Assembly (NCBI RefSeq): GCF_017814975.1
Contig: NZ_JAGIQA010000020.1
Location: 79,948 to 143,947 of the forward strand
Length of the DNA stretch: 64,000 nt
DNA from: Cupriavidus consociatus
GTDB taxonomy: Bacteria > Pseudomonadota > Gammaproteobacteria > Burkholderiales > Burkholderiaceae
Reading direction: 5' to 3'
The notes beneath the pieces are model-generated. The model saw nothing but the letters and a program-made list of their open reading frames with translations. It searched no databases and was not told where the DNA came from. Below, in pieces: positions 1 to 8,174 of this stretch (within the stretch, counting starts at the first letter, position 1; the number at the start of each line of letters is the position of its first letter). Position numbers and translations under genes: made by a program.

Positions 1-19
1 GGGACAAGGCTAGCGACGT

Positions 20-343
20 TCATTTCTGCGAGCGCAGGATGTGAAGAATGAGGCCCTCCAGTTCGGGGGTAATTCGAACTTGGCAAGCCAGCCGACTACA
101 AGAGGTTGGAACCTCGGCTGTGCATTCGAGCATTTCATCTTCACTGGCGCTCCGCGGCGGGAGTGCTGAGAGCCACCGTTCATCCACAACGACATGACAG
201 GTGGCGCATGACAGCTCGCCGCCACAATCTGCGATGATGCCGGGAACGAGGTTGCGGCGAGCAGCATGCATGGCCGATTCGCCAACAAGCGCTTCGACGA
301 TCTTGCGCTCCCCGGACGCTTGCACGAAGGTCAACGCTGGCAT
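20..343 (-). CDS. [2Fe-2S] ferredoxin, adrenodoxin/putidaredoxin type
   Basis: Encodes a 107-residue soluble ferredoxin that should shuttle single electrons from an FAD reductase to an oxygenase such as a P450. Cluster ligands are visible as Cys40, Cys46 and Cys49 (CGGELSCATC) and Cys87 (RLACQ). This is the adrenodoxin pattern rather than the plant type. The ATG lies 7 bases after a strong GGAGG. No oxygenase or reductase gene adjoins it; its natural partner may lie beyond the left edge, or it may work with the reductase at 28606-29850. It resembles the ferredoxin at 31130-31456 closely in sequence and length. Family assignment is firm; the partner is unknown. Confidence 0.93.
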   Translation of the reverse strand: MPALTFVQASGERKIVEALVGESAMHAARRNLVPGIIADCGGELSCATCHVVVDERWLSALPPRSASEDEMLECTAEVPTSCSRLACQVRITPELEGLILHILRSQK

Positions 344-828
344 GCGAATCCTCCTGCCAGGCTGGCGGCTTTCCGGAAGTTCATGGACGTGTCTCCTGCC
401 GATTTACTTTTGATGTACGAGGAATCGTGCCGCCGTCAAGCAGTCGCGTCCAATAGAAAGATGCGAGGTCTCCTATACAAATTCGGCATGGCGCTCGGGG
501 CTTCAGCGCTCTGTGTCGCGGTTACCTTGGAGATGTGAAACCCTGAGCACCCAGAATGGCGCAAGGCGACCGGTGGTCCTTGCTGGTGGACCTGGCCGGA
601 TGGCCGGCGCTGACAGGGCTGACGCCTGACCGCGCAACGGCGTGACGTACTGCGAGCCTCGCGCGGTTTGCTTCTCCGCTGCGATGGTCGACGTGCGAAC
701 CGGACTGACTCGACATAGCTGTATCTCCCGGAATGGCAGCTCCAGGCGCCTGATGATCACGCCTTAGTCGTGCCACCGCGGTAATAGGCGTAAGGTGTTG
801 AAGGCTGTTCCATTTCCGATGTCCCTCA
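344..828. other. Intergenic stretch without a recognisable gene
   Basis: No open frame here gives a protein I recognise. The end nearest 344 must carry the ferredoxin ribosome binding site and probably its promoter. The only visible structure is a short GC-rich direct repeat of GGCCGGA/GGCCGGC around 575-600. Confidence 0.5.
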
Positions 829-1797
829 TCATTCCATTCGTATCTTGTTCTTGGTGATCAACCCTTGCCAGCGCTGCGCCTCCGCAGCCAATCTTTCGGC
901 GTACTCCGTCGGCGTGTGGGGTGCTGGTGTCTCGATTCCGTAAGTCGCCATCCGGGTGCGATATGTCTCATCCGCCCAGCCTTTGGCTAACGCCGTGTGA
1001 AGTCGATGGATGATGTCGGGTGCGGCACCGCTCGGCGATGCAAGCCCCAAGTGCATGCTTGCGTCGAAAGCAGCGAAACCAGCCTCCGCAAACGTAGGCA
1101 CATCCGGGAGTTGAGGAATCCGCCTTTCGTTGGCAATGGCAAGCACCCGCAGTTCCCCGGAGCGTATAAAGGGCAGATACGTATTGAGCGCGGCAAACGC
1201 CACCTCGGTGTCACGCCGGATTAACGATGTCGCCATCGGTGCGCCACCGGCATACGGTACGTGTACCATCTGCACGTCGTTCTGAGCCTTGAACATCTCG
1301 GCCGCTAAATGGTAGGCAGTGCCTGCGCCCGCGGAAGCATAATTCACCGCGCCTGGTCGCGCGCGCAGGTAGTTCACCAACCCTCGCACCGAACGCACCG
1401 GAAGTTTCGCATTGACAATAAGCCCCAGCGGAAACTTAGCGAGTACTCCAATTGGGAGCAAATCCTTCCGGGGGTCGTACGCGATGTCCTTGCGCAACAA
1501 GGCGGCCGTTGCCATGTTGAACTCAGTACCCATCAGCAGGGTATAGCCGTCAGGGTTGGCATGCGCGACGATATTGGCTGCCAGGGTCGAGGCACCACCC
1601 GGACGGTTATCCAGTACAAAAGGTTGCCCAAGGCTACGGGCCATGACCTCGCCCGCGCTCCGTGCAATGAAATCCGCAATCCCGCCAGCGGAAGTTGGAA
1701 CAACAAGTTTAATCGGTCGGCTAGGATACAATTGTGTATTGGCGCGCGTAGCAAAAGCTGGGACGCATGCGGCAGCGATGAAAGTGCGGCGTTTAAT
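829..1797 (-). CDS. Bug-family periplasmic solute-binding protein, apparent ATT start
   Basis: Tripartite tricarboxylate transporter substrate-binding protein of the Bug/TctC family, which captures carboxylates in the periplasm. The mature part begins YPSRPIKLVVP, the usual opening of the family, and continues through the typical GGxxDxxAR and NRPGG segments. The first standard start codon in frame is a TTG at 1731, which would remove the signal peptide. Reading upstream gives I-K-R-R-T-F-I-A-A-A-C-V-P-A-F-A before the next stop, a good export signal. An ATT codon at 1797-1795 opens it, 10 bases after GGAGG. The resulting 322 residues match the family length. I therefore place the start at this rare ATT; a mutated ATG is the alternative. 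It is divergent from the LysR gene at 1928, which probably controls it. No membrane components are nearby. Confidence 0.85.
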   Translation of the reverse strand: MKRRTFIAAACVPAFATRANTQLYPSRPIKLVVPTSAGGIADFIARSAGEVMARSLGQPFVLDNRPGGASTLAANIVAHANPDGYTLLMGTEFNMATAALLRKDIAYDPRKDLLPIGVLAKFPLGLIVNAKLPVRSVRGLVNYLRARPGAVNYASAGAGTAYHLAAEMFKAQNDVQMVHVPYAGGAPMATSLIRRDTEVAFAALNTYLPFIRSGELRVLAIANERRIPQLPDVPTFAEAGFAAFDASMHLGLASPSGAAPDIIHRLHTALAKGWADETYRTRMATYGIETPAPHTPTEYAERLAAEAQRWQGLITKNKIRME

Positions 1798-1927
1798 TAA
1801 AGGGGTGCCTCCAATTTAGTATTCAAATGTTCTGCTTCAGGTCGCAAGTTGCGGCGGCGATACCGCACCGGAGCTGGTAAAATCGGCGCCATGCGCCCGG
1901 CAGAGCTTCGAGGCAAGGAGACCTGAG
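1798..1927. promoter_or_regulatory. Divergent LysR/Bug control region
   Basis: The 130-bp region separates the divergent Bug and LysR genes, the classical layout for LysR control. It contains an 11-bp perfect palindrome CGCAAGTTGCG at 1843-1853, a candidate LysR recognition site. The AAGGAG before the LysR TTG start lies at 1915-1920, and the GGAGG of the Bug gene lies at 1808-1812 on the other strand. Regulation is inferred from arrangement only. Confidence 0.4.
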
Positions 1928-2866
1928 TTGGACATCAAACAGCTGCGTGCCTTCCTGGCAATCGCCGACACCGGTAGCATTACGCGTGCGTCTGAAACGC
2001 TGCACCTGGCACAGCCCGCACTCTCCCGTCAGCTGCGGATGCTGGAAGAGGATTTGGGAACTCCGCTGTTCGAACGCACGCCGCGCGGCATGGAACTGAC
2101 GGACGCCGGGAGCCGACTCATCGAACGCGCCCGGCGTGCCTTGCGCGAAATTGACGGTGCCCGCACAGAAATCGTGGTCGCAAGCCCAGGCGCTGTCCGT
2201 GGCACGGTGGATCTCGGTCTTCTCACCAGCCAGAGCGAATTGATCGCAGCCCCTCTGGTGGCAGCGCTGCGAGCCAGCCATCCGGAACTGATGTTGCGCA
2301 TCTACACTGGCTATTCTGACCGATTGCGGGAGTGGCTGGAAAATGGCGAGGTGGGACTTGCCATGCTCACGGATTACAAGACGTCCAGCCAGCTCGACAT
2401 GCAACCGTTGTTTGTCGAACAGCTCTGTTTGGTCGGAGGCCCTCGCTCGGAAGACCTCGGCAAGGCTCCGATTGGTTTGCAGTGCCTCGTAACCCTGCCA
2501 CTGATCCTGCCGGTCTTCTACCGTGGCTTGCGCTTGATACTTGACCACGCTAGCGAAGCCCGGGGCATCAAGCTTAATGTCGTCGCGGAGACGAATGACA
2601 CCCGCGTTCAGAAAGCCATGGCGGAGCAGGGGCTCGGATTTGCGGTGTTGCCGATGAGTAGCGTCGCATCTGCAGTTGACAGCGGAAGCCTGAAAGCTAC
2701 ACCGATCGCGGGCGAAGAATTGCAGCGCCGCACTGGACTTGCCGTGTCGATGATGCGGCGCAACTCCTTGGCTGTACGCGCGGTAGCAAACGAACTGACC
2801 GCGCTCACCCAAGCCATGATTCAAGATGGCCGCTGGCCTGGCGCAACCTGGCTGGGCAGGAGTTGA
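1928..2866 (+). CDS. LysR-family transcriptional regulator
   Basis: Typical LysR regulator of 312 residues. The N-terminal winged helix-turn-helix begins MDIKQLRAFLAIADTGSITRA and runs to about residue 60, followed by a two-lobed effector-binding domain. The start is TTG, chosen because AAGGAG precedes it by 7 bases and the HTH begins immediately. It is transcribed away from the Bug gene at 829-1797, so the likely role is ligand-dependent control of that gene, with a carboxylate as plausible inducer. The NAC/CynR-like opening is common to many catabolic LysR proteins and does not identify the ligand. Confidence 0.92.
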   Translation: MDIKQLRAFLAIADTGSITRASETLHLAQPALSRQLRMLEEDLGTPLFERTPRGMELTDAGSRLIERARRALREIDGARTEIVVASPGAVRGTVDLGLLTSQSELIAAPLVAALRASHPELMLRIYTGYSDRLREWLENGEVGLAMLTDYKTSSQLDMQPLFVEQLCLVGGPRSEDLGKAPIGLQCLVTLPLILPVFYRGLRLILDHASEARGIKLNVVAETNDTRVQKAMAEQGLGFAVLPMSSVASAVDSGSLKATPIAGEELQRRTGLAVSMMRRNSLAVRAVANELTALTQAMIQDGRWPGATWLGRS

Positions 2867-3413
2867 GCGCCATCTCTGCGCCCCGCTTTCTTGAATACGC
2901 ATTCGATCACAATAGGCCGCAGGCTCTACGACCTCACTCGATGCGCATCCAACAACACTTTGCAGCACTTCTGGCTGTACGAACTGGAACGAAAGGTCTT
3001 TAGTGAGCGATCCGTCGGGAGAGTTGCCAAGAGCATCCTGCCAAGCAGTGCCCTGCCATTGAGACGGGGTGAGCCCGTCGCGTACGGGCGCGCTCGTGAC
3101 ACCAGAAGCAGCTAACCTCTTAGTAAGTGCCTTGCTAGTCCGTCCTCCGGTCCAGCGCATCAGTTGCTCCCGAATTCGATGAGAACCCGCCAACAATCAA
3201 GGTTCGCGTTGCCAGTTGTGTATGACCTACGCTCGCGGCGGTTTAGCCGCCCTTACTAAAGCAATCCTGCGGCGGAAGCCGGTTCCGCGTTGCATTGAGC
3301 ACCCAAGTCTACCAAATGAAGCGCTATCCATACCGGAGGCCCATCGATTAACGCAGTCAAAGGTTCCACGCATCAACGCTCGACGCTCACCGGCAGGCGG
3401 CGCCGAAATTGCG
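2867..3413. other. Convergent intergenic region with possible gene debris
   Basis: The stretch lies between the end of the LysR gene and the end of the racemase gene. I see no complete gene. A minus-strand open stretch from 3196 down to about 2880 looks partly protein-like and is listed separately. The remaining part, 3200-3413, shows nothing I can name. Confidence 0.4.
2880..3196 (-). pseudogene. Possible remnant of a CaiB/BaiF CoA-transferase C-terminus
   Basis: A minus-strand frame opened by a stop at 3197-3199 encodes about 100 residues. They include LMRWTGGRTSKALTKRL followed by AASGVTSAPVRD. This resembles the helix-loop near the C-terminus of CaiB/BaiF CoA-transferases, where such proteins read roughly W-t-x-x-R-t ... 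AAGVpaAPV. After this point the similarity disappears and the frame runs uninterrupted into antisense of the LysR gene. I read it as a decayed fragment, perhaps of a former neighbour of the intact racemase at 3414. The call rests on one short motif seen by eye and could be chance. Confidence 0.25.
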
Positions 3414-4559
3414 CTATGCAACAACCCCTTCCGCGCGGAGAGTCTGGATTCGCTCTGCGTCCAATCCGAGGCTAGCAAGAACCTCATCCGACTGCGCACC
3501 CTGCGGGGTGGGCTTCCCTGGAATAGCAGCGGGGGTGCGCAAGAAACGCGGGGCAGCGGCAGGCTGGATCAAGCCATCAGAGTTGATGAAACTCTGTCGC
3601 TCAATATGGTGCGGGTGGGCAGGGGCCTCGCGCATGTCCAGCACAGGGCTAACGCATGCGTCCTCGTGGGCGAAGGCTTGGACCCATTCGTCCCGCGTAC
3701 GCTGAAGGAATACTTCGCCCAGTTTTCCTTTAAGGTGAGGCCAGCGCGCAGTGTCCCACTGCGCCTCGAACTCTTGATCGGTCGAGAGCCCACACACGGC
3801 GAGCAGCTTTGCGTAGAACTGCGGCTCAATTGAGCCAACAGCGATGAAACGCCCGTCCGCGCAACGATAGACGCCGTAAAAGGGAGCACTCCCATCAAGA
3901 AAGTTGACTCCGCGATGCTGGGGATCCCAGCGGTCCATGGCCACGTATCCGTAGAGCATGGCCATCAGCAGAGCGCTCCCGTCGCTCATGGCCGCATCGA
4001 CTACCTGACCACGGCCGCTGCGAATTGCCTCCCAAACGGCGCAGATCAGCCCAAACGCCAGCATCATCCCACCTCCACCGAAGTCCGAGACCAGGTTCAG
4101 TGGCGGTGTGGGGGGACGGTCTGCATCGCCAAGCGCATGCAAAGCTCCCGAGAGCGCGAGGTAGTTGATGTCATGACCCGCTGCTTGAGCCAGGGGGCCG
4201 CTCTGACCCCAGCCGCTCATCCGCCCATACACAAGCTTTGGCTGTCGTGCAAGGCAGATGTCGGGACCGAGCCCCAAACGCTCCATCACCCCGGGACGGA
4301 ATCCTTCGATCAGCACATCACTGCGCTCGACCAATTGCAGCACGATATCCACAGCGCCGGGACGCTTCAAGTCCAGCGCGATGGACTTCCTGCCTCGCTG
4401 CAGCACATCGGCATCGCCCGAACTGGCGCGGTGCTTTTCGCCTTTGCGATCGACGCGCACGACCTCAGCACCCATGTCAGCCAAGAGCATCCCGCAGAAC
4501 GGCGCGGGCCCGATGGCGGCGATCTCGACAACTTTCAATCCGTGAAGCGGACCTGGCAT
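3414..4559 (-). CDS. Alpha-methylacyl-CoA racemase-like CaiB/BaiF protein
   Basis: A 381-residue class III CoA-transferase-fold protein most like alpha-methylacyl-CoA racemases, which epimerise 2-methyl-branched acyl-CoAs. The N-terminus shows LKVVEIAAIGPAPFCGMLLADMGAEVV. His129 (AGHDINY) and Asp159 (VSDFGGG) lie 30 residues apart, like the catalytic His122/Asp152 pair of human AMACR. The start ATG follows the Bug gene stop by 16 bp, so it ends an operon ALDH-Bug-racemase. A close paralogue is at 58391-59530. CoA transfer rather than racemisation remains possible because the fold serves both reactions. Confidence 0.88.
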   Translation of the reverse strand: MPGPLHGLKVVEIAAIGPAPFCGMLLADMGAEVVRVDRKGEKHRASSGDADVLQRGRKSIALDLKRPGAVDIVLQLVERSDVLIEGFRPGVMERLGLGPDICLARQPKLVYGRMSGWGQSGPLAQAAGHDINYLALSGALHALGDADRPPTPPLNLVSDFGGGGMMLAFGLICAVWEAIRSGRGQVVDAAMSDGSALLMAMLYGYVAMDRWDPQHRGVNFLDGSAPFYGVYRCADGRFIAVGSIEPQFYAKLLAVCGLSTDQEFEAQWDTARWPHLKGKLGEVFLQRTRDEWVQAFAHEDACVSPVLDMREAPAHPHHIERQSFINSDGLIQPAAAPRFLRTPAAIPGKPTPQGAQSDEVLASLGLDAERIQTLRAEGVVA

Positions 4560-4575
4560 TCGTCCCTCCCCTAAC

Positions 4576-5544
4576 TCATTCAGGTTTGATGCCGGCCTGC
4601 CGGATTACTGCGGCCCACTTCTTGGTCTCGGCCGCCTGAAATGCGGCCAACTCCGTCGGCGAATTCAGCGCAACTTCCGCACCGATGGCGCTTAGACGAG
4701 TTCGGATTTCAGGACCATCAAATTCCTTGGTCAGTGCTTCATGCACCTTGGACACGATAGCCTGTGGCGTACCTGCGGGTGCATAGAGCGCGAACCAGGT
4801 GTAGGCTTCGAATCCAGGAACACCGCTCTCTGCCAGGGTCGGAACTTTCGGCAGCAGCTCGGTACGGGTCGCGCTCGTGGTCGCCAAAACCTTCAATTTT
4901 CCGGCGCGGATGTGCGGGATTACTTGCGGGCCCAGCTCGATCATCATGTCGACCTGATGCCCAAGCAAATCGCTGATTGCTGGCGCACTGCCACGGTACG
5001 TCACTGGCAAAATGGACAGGTTGGCTATGCTCTTCAGCAACTCCATGTTGGTATGCTGTGACAAGCCATTGCCGGTTGATGCGTACGTGAAGCGTCCGGG
5101 CTTCGAACGGACCAAGGCGAGAAACTCGGTGACTGTCGACACGGGCACATTGGCATTGACCACGAGGTAACTTGGCATCTGCGCCAGCCTTGCGATCGGA
5201 ACGAAGTCCTTTACAGGGTCGAATGGAACCCTTTGCAGCAGGCTCGCGCTGACCGAGAATGGGCCGGTCGATCCGATCACCAGCGTGTAGCCGTCCGCTG
5301 GTGACTTGGCAGCTGCGCTCACACCTATAAGGCCGCCTGCACCGGATTTGTTCTCGACCACCACGGCTTGGCCGAAAGTCTTTTGAAGTGCCTCTGCCAC
5401 GGTGCGAGCCATCATGTCGACGGCTCCGCCTGGCGGCTGCGGCGCAATGATTTTGATCGGCCGGACCGGATACGGGTCAGCAGCTAAAGCAAACGGGCCG
5501 CACGCCAAAAGGGCCGCGGCAACCATCAAGTGCCTGCGTTTCAT
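4576..5544 (-). CDS. Bug-family periplasmic solute-binding protein
   Basis: A 322-residue tripartite tricarboxylate transporter binding protein. A clear Sec signal (MKRRHLMVAAALLACGPFALA) precedes DPYPVRPIKIIAP and the family segments PGGAVDMMAR and KSGAGGLIG. It should bind a carboxylate in the periplasm. It sits between the aldehyde dehydrogenase (41 bp upstream) and the racemase (16 bp downstream), so all three are probably co-transcribed and concern the same acid. No TctA/TctB-like membrane genes are present in the window, a usual situation for orphan Bug proteins. Confidence 0.93.
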   Translation of the reverse strand: MKRRHLMVAAALLACGPFALAADPYPVRPIKIIAPQPPGGAVDMMARTVAEALQKTFGQAVVVENKSGAGGLIGVSAAAKSPADGYTLVIGSTGPFSVSASLLQRVPFDPVKDFVPIARLAQMPSYLVVNANVPVSTVTEFLALVRSKPGRFTYASTGNGLSQHTNMELLKSIANLSILPVTYRGSAPAISDLLGHQVDMMIELGPQVIPHIRAGKLKVLATTSATRTELLPKVPTLAESGVPGFEAYTWFALYAPAGTPQAIVSKVHEALTKEFDGPEIRTRLSAIGAEVALNSPTELAAFQAAETKKWAAVIRQAGIKPE

Positions 5545-5585
5545 GGTATGTCTCCTGTCTTTGTTTTATTTTTGTTGTTAGGTCA

Positions 5586-7076
5586 TCATGAGACGCCACC
5601 GAAGCACATGTACTTTGTCTCAAGATAGTCATCGATGCCGTACTTCGATCCTTCGCGACCGATCCCCGATTCCTTGACACCACCGAAGGGGGCTAGTTCA
5701 GTCGAGATGGAGCTTTCGTTGACGCCGACGATCCCCACCTCTAGCGCCTCCGCCACACGCCAGCAGCGCGCGACATCCCGGCTGTAGAAGTAGCCGGCGA
5801 GGCCATAGGGGGAATCGTTCGCACGAGCCACGACGTCTGCCTCCGAACCGAAGCGCTCCAGTACAGCCACGGGGCCGAAGATCTCTTCCGAGCAGATCGT
5901 CGCGTCGCTCGGCACGTTGGCCAGTACCGTCGGCTGGTAGAACCATCCGCCACGGTCGTGCACCGAGGCGCCCTCGAGTGCATCGGCACCTCGTGCCAGG
6001 GCGTCGTTGACCAAGCGATTGACCTTGAGGAATGCGGCCTCGTTGATGAGAGGACCCTGTTGGCTCCCGTCCGCCAATGGATCGCCGACTGCGAGTGAGC
6101 GTACTGCCTCGACAAGCCGCTTACTGAACGCATCGAAGATGCCGTCCTGGATCAGGATTCGGTTCGCACTAATGCAGGTCTGGCCGGTGTTGCGGAACTT
6201 GCAGGCCATCAGGCCGGCAATTGCTGCGTCGAGATCGGCATCGTCAAACACAATGAACGCCGCGTTCCCACCCAATTCGAGCGATACGCGCTTCACGGTA
6301 CCTGCGCATTGCGCCATCAGCATCTTGCCTACGCGGGTCGAGCCGGTGAACGAAAGCTTACGTACAAGCGGATCGGACGTGAAAACGCCGCCTACGGATG
6401 CCGGCTGAGCAGTAGTCACGATATTGAACACCCCTGGCGGCACCCCTGCACGCATCGCCAACTCGCCCAGTGCCAATGCCGACAGCGGCGTGTCTTCCGC
6501 AGGCTTGAGCACCACGGTGCAGCCTGCCGCCAGAGCCGGGCCCACCTTGCGCGTGATCATTGCGCTGGGGAAGTTCCAAGGCGTGATCAACGCCGCCACC
6601 CCCACGGGTTGCTTGACAACCACAATGCGCTTGTCCTTAGCGTGCGGCGGGATTACGTCTCCGTAGACACGCTTTCCTTCCTCGGCGAACCACTCGACGA
6701 ATCCGGCACCGTAGACCACTTCGCCCACACTTTCCGCGAGCGGCTTTCCTTGCTCAGCGGCCAGGATAAGCCCCAGGTCATCGCGGTGCTGCAAGATCAG
6801 GTCGTGCCAACGGCGAAGCACGCTTGCGCGCGCCTTGGATGTCAGCTCAGCCCATTCCTTGCCCGCGTCGTGCGCTGCCTGCACGGCGCGACGCGCATCC
6901 TCCTCCGACGAGGCCGGCACTTTCGCCAGAACTTGCTGACTGGAAGGATTCAGGACCGCATGTTCGCCGCCGTCAGATGCCAGACACCACTCGCCCCCGA
7001 TAAGATTGCGGGTACGCAGCAAGGTCGTGTCGCGCAAGCGATCCCACGGTGCTGAAATAATTTTGCTCGCTTCCAT
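5586..7076 (-). CDS. NAD(P)-dependent aldehyde dehydrogenase, succinate-semialdehyde type
   Basis: A 496-residue aldehyde dehydrogenase oxidising an aldehyde to an acid in the cytosol. It shows LITPWNFPSAM, the cofactor loop FTGSTRVGKML, the general-base Glu in LELGGN and the catalytic Cys in FRNTGQTCISANR. The overall look is that of GabD-like succinate-semialdehyde dehydrogenases. The frame is open to 7178, but I start at the ATG at 7076, where the conserved region begins and GGAG lies directly upstream, with AAGGAG 12 bases away. It leads the ALDH-Bug-racemase operon and is divergent from the TetR gene at 7404, the likely regulator. The real substrate is unknown. Confidence 0.9.
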   Translation of the reverse strand: MEASKIISAPWDRLRDTTLLRTRNLIGGEWCLASDGGEHAVLNPSSQQVLAKVPASSEEDARRAVQAAHDAGKEWAELTSKARASVLRRWHDLILQHRDDLGLILAAEQGKPLAESVGEVVYGAGFVEWFAEEGKRVYGDVIPPHAKDKRIVVVKQPVGVAALITPWNFPSAMITRKVGPALAAGCTVVLKPAEDTPLSALALGELAMRAGVPPGVFNIVTTAQPASVGGVFTSDPLVRKLSFTGSTRVGKMLMAQCAGTVKRVSLELGGNAAFIVFDDADLDAAIAGLMACKFRNTGQTCISANRILIQDGIFDAFSKRLVEAVRSLAVGDPLADGSQQGPLINEAAFLKVNRLVNDALARGADALEGASVHDRGGWFYQPTVLANVPSDATICSEEIFGPVAVLERFGSEADVVARANDSPYGLAGYFYSRDVARCWRVAEALEVGIVGVNESSISTELAPFGGVKESGIGREGSKYGIDDYLETKYMCFGGVS

Positions 7077-7403
7077 CTCCAAACGGGGCTCCTTACACCG
7101 GGTACCTTTGACTAATCGTGAACCGATTCTATATTGCACCATCGTGCGAACAAGTGATGATTCTTCACGCTGTATCACATCAGGTCACACCCACTACCGA
7201 AGTCGGTGGCCGTCTTATATCGGCCCCCGTCACAATGTAGGCATTGCCACTGCCCGACTCCTGACGGGACCATGCCGCCCAGACCTTTTCTTAGTCGAAC
7301 CACTCCTGTTTCGGCAGGCGCCCCCGAAAGAGCTGCAAATCTCAAGCCGCCAAAAGCTTTTCCCCGGGGAACGGGAATCCAACCACAGCGCGACGGCGTA
7401 CGC
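7077..7403. promoter_or_regulatory. Divergent ALDH/TetR control region
   Basis: The 327-bp region lies between the minus-strand ALDH operon and the plus-strand TetR gene. A near-palindrome at 7134-7150 (TTGCAC-CATC-GTGCGAA) and a related direct repeat (ATCGTGAAC at 7115-7123, ATCGTGCGAAC at 7141-7151) are candidate TetR operators. The part from about 7206 is open in frame with the TetR gene but does not look like protein. Confidence 0.4.
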
Positions 7404-7970
7404 ATGGGCCAGCAGCGCACCCGCAAGTACGTACTTGGCATCGTCTATGAACTCATCTCGGTCGACGGCATTGAGAACCTCAGCATGCGAAAGGTCGCAC
7501 AGGCTGCGGGCATGAGCACCGGGACGATCAACTACCACTTTGGCAATAAGCAACGCCTACTGATCGCAGCTCTGGAGTCGGCATATGAGTTGCCCGAGGA
7601 CTGGGAGGTCTATTCCGGTTCTCCCATCAAGCAGCTGCACAGGCTGCTCAGCGGCTACATTTGTCGCTCACCAAGGGATCGCTTCTGGCGCTTCTGGATC
7701 AACTATCTGGCCACTAGCACGCGAGACCTTGAGTTGCTGTCTCATCAATCCGACCGATACAGACGACAGCAGCGCTTCTGGGCTCGACTGATCGCAGATG
7801 GCATGGCGGTTGGTGAGTTTCGCAAAGACGTCGATCCGCAGCGCAAAGCGGAAGAGTTGCTCATACTGGCTCACGGCCTCCTGGTTCGCCAGTTGGCCGG
7901 ACCGGAGGAGGGAAGCCGCGACATCGCGCAAGACCTATTGATGTCGCACCTTGCCTCAATGAGGGCTTGA
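7404..7970 (+). CDS. TetR-family transcriptional regulator
   Basis: A 188-residue TetR repressor. The N-terminal HTH is visible as ENLSMRKVAQAAGMSTGTINYHFGNKQRLL (residues about 23-52, quoted in part from the family pattern), followed by an all-helical ligand-binding domain. The frame is open from 7206, but the upstream residues are proline- and cysteine-rich and unlike the family, so I start at the ATG at 7404; no clear Shine-Dalgarno precedes it. It is divergent from the ALDH operon, which it probably represses, and convergent with the acyl-CoA operon ending at 8175. The BetI-like recognition helix hints at aldehyde or osmolyte genes but does not fix the ligand. Confidence 0.88.
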   Translation: MGQQRTRKYVLGIVYELISVDGIENLSMRKVAQAAGMSTGTINYHFGNKQRLLIAALESAYELPEDWEVYSGSPIKQLHRLLSGYICRSPRDRFWRFWINYLATSTRDLELLSHQSDRYRRQQRFWARLIADGMAVGEFRKDVDPQRKAEELLILAHGLLVRQLAGPEEGSRDIAQDLLMSHLASMRA

Positions 7971-8174
7971 TGCGCTCCGGCCGAGAGGGACGCTTCCCCA
8001 CTACACTGGGTCGCATATCGGCAGACATGTGCTTTCAATGAACTTCGCGCAGCCAGATGTGGGCCAGCGAGAGCGAGACGAAGGATCAGTTGGCGGTGAT
8101 GTGCGACGTAAGTCGCAGATCGGACGCGTGAGCGCCGCCGAAGGTCGGCAGCAGCTCAGCGTGGTTTCGACGCG

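Noticed and set aside
1823..3196. A 457-codon minus-strand open frame
   Set aside because: Most of it is antisense to a clear LysR gene and has no family character; only the first 100 codons, outside the LysR gene, are kept as a doubtful remnant.
3216..4574. Plus-strand frames of 205 and 219 codons
   Set aside because: Antisense to the racemase gene over most of their length and without recognisable domains.
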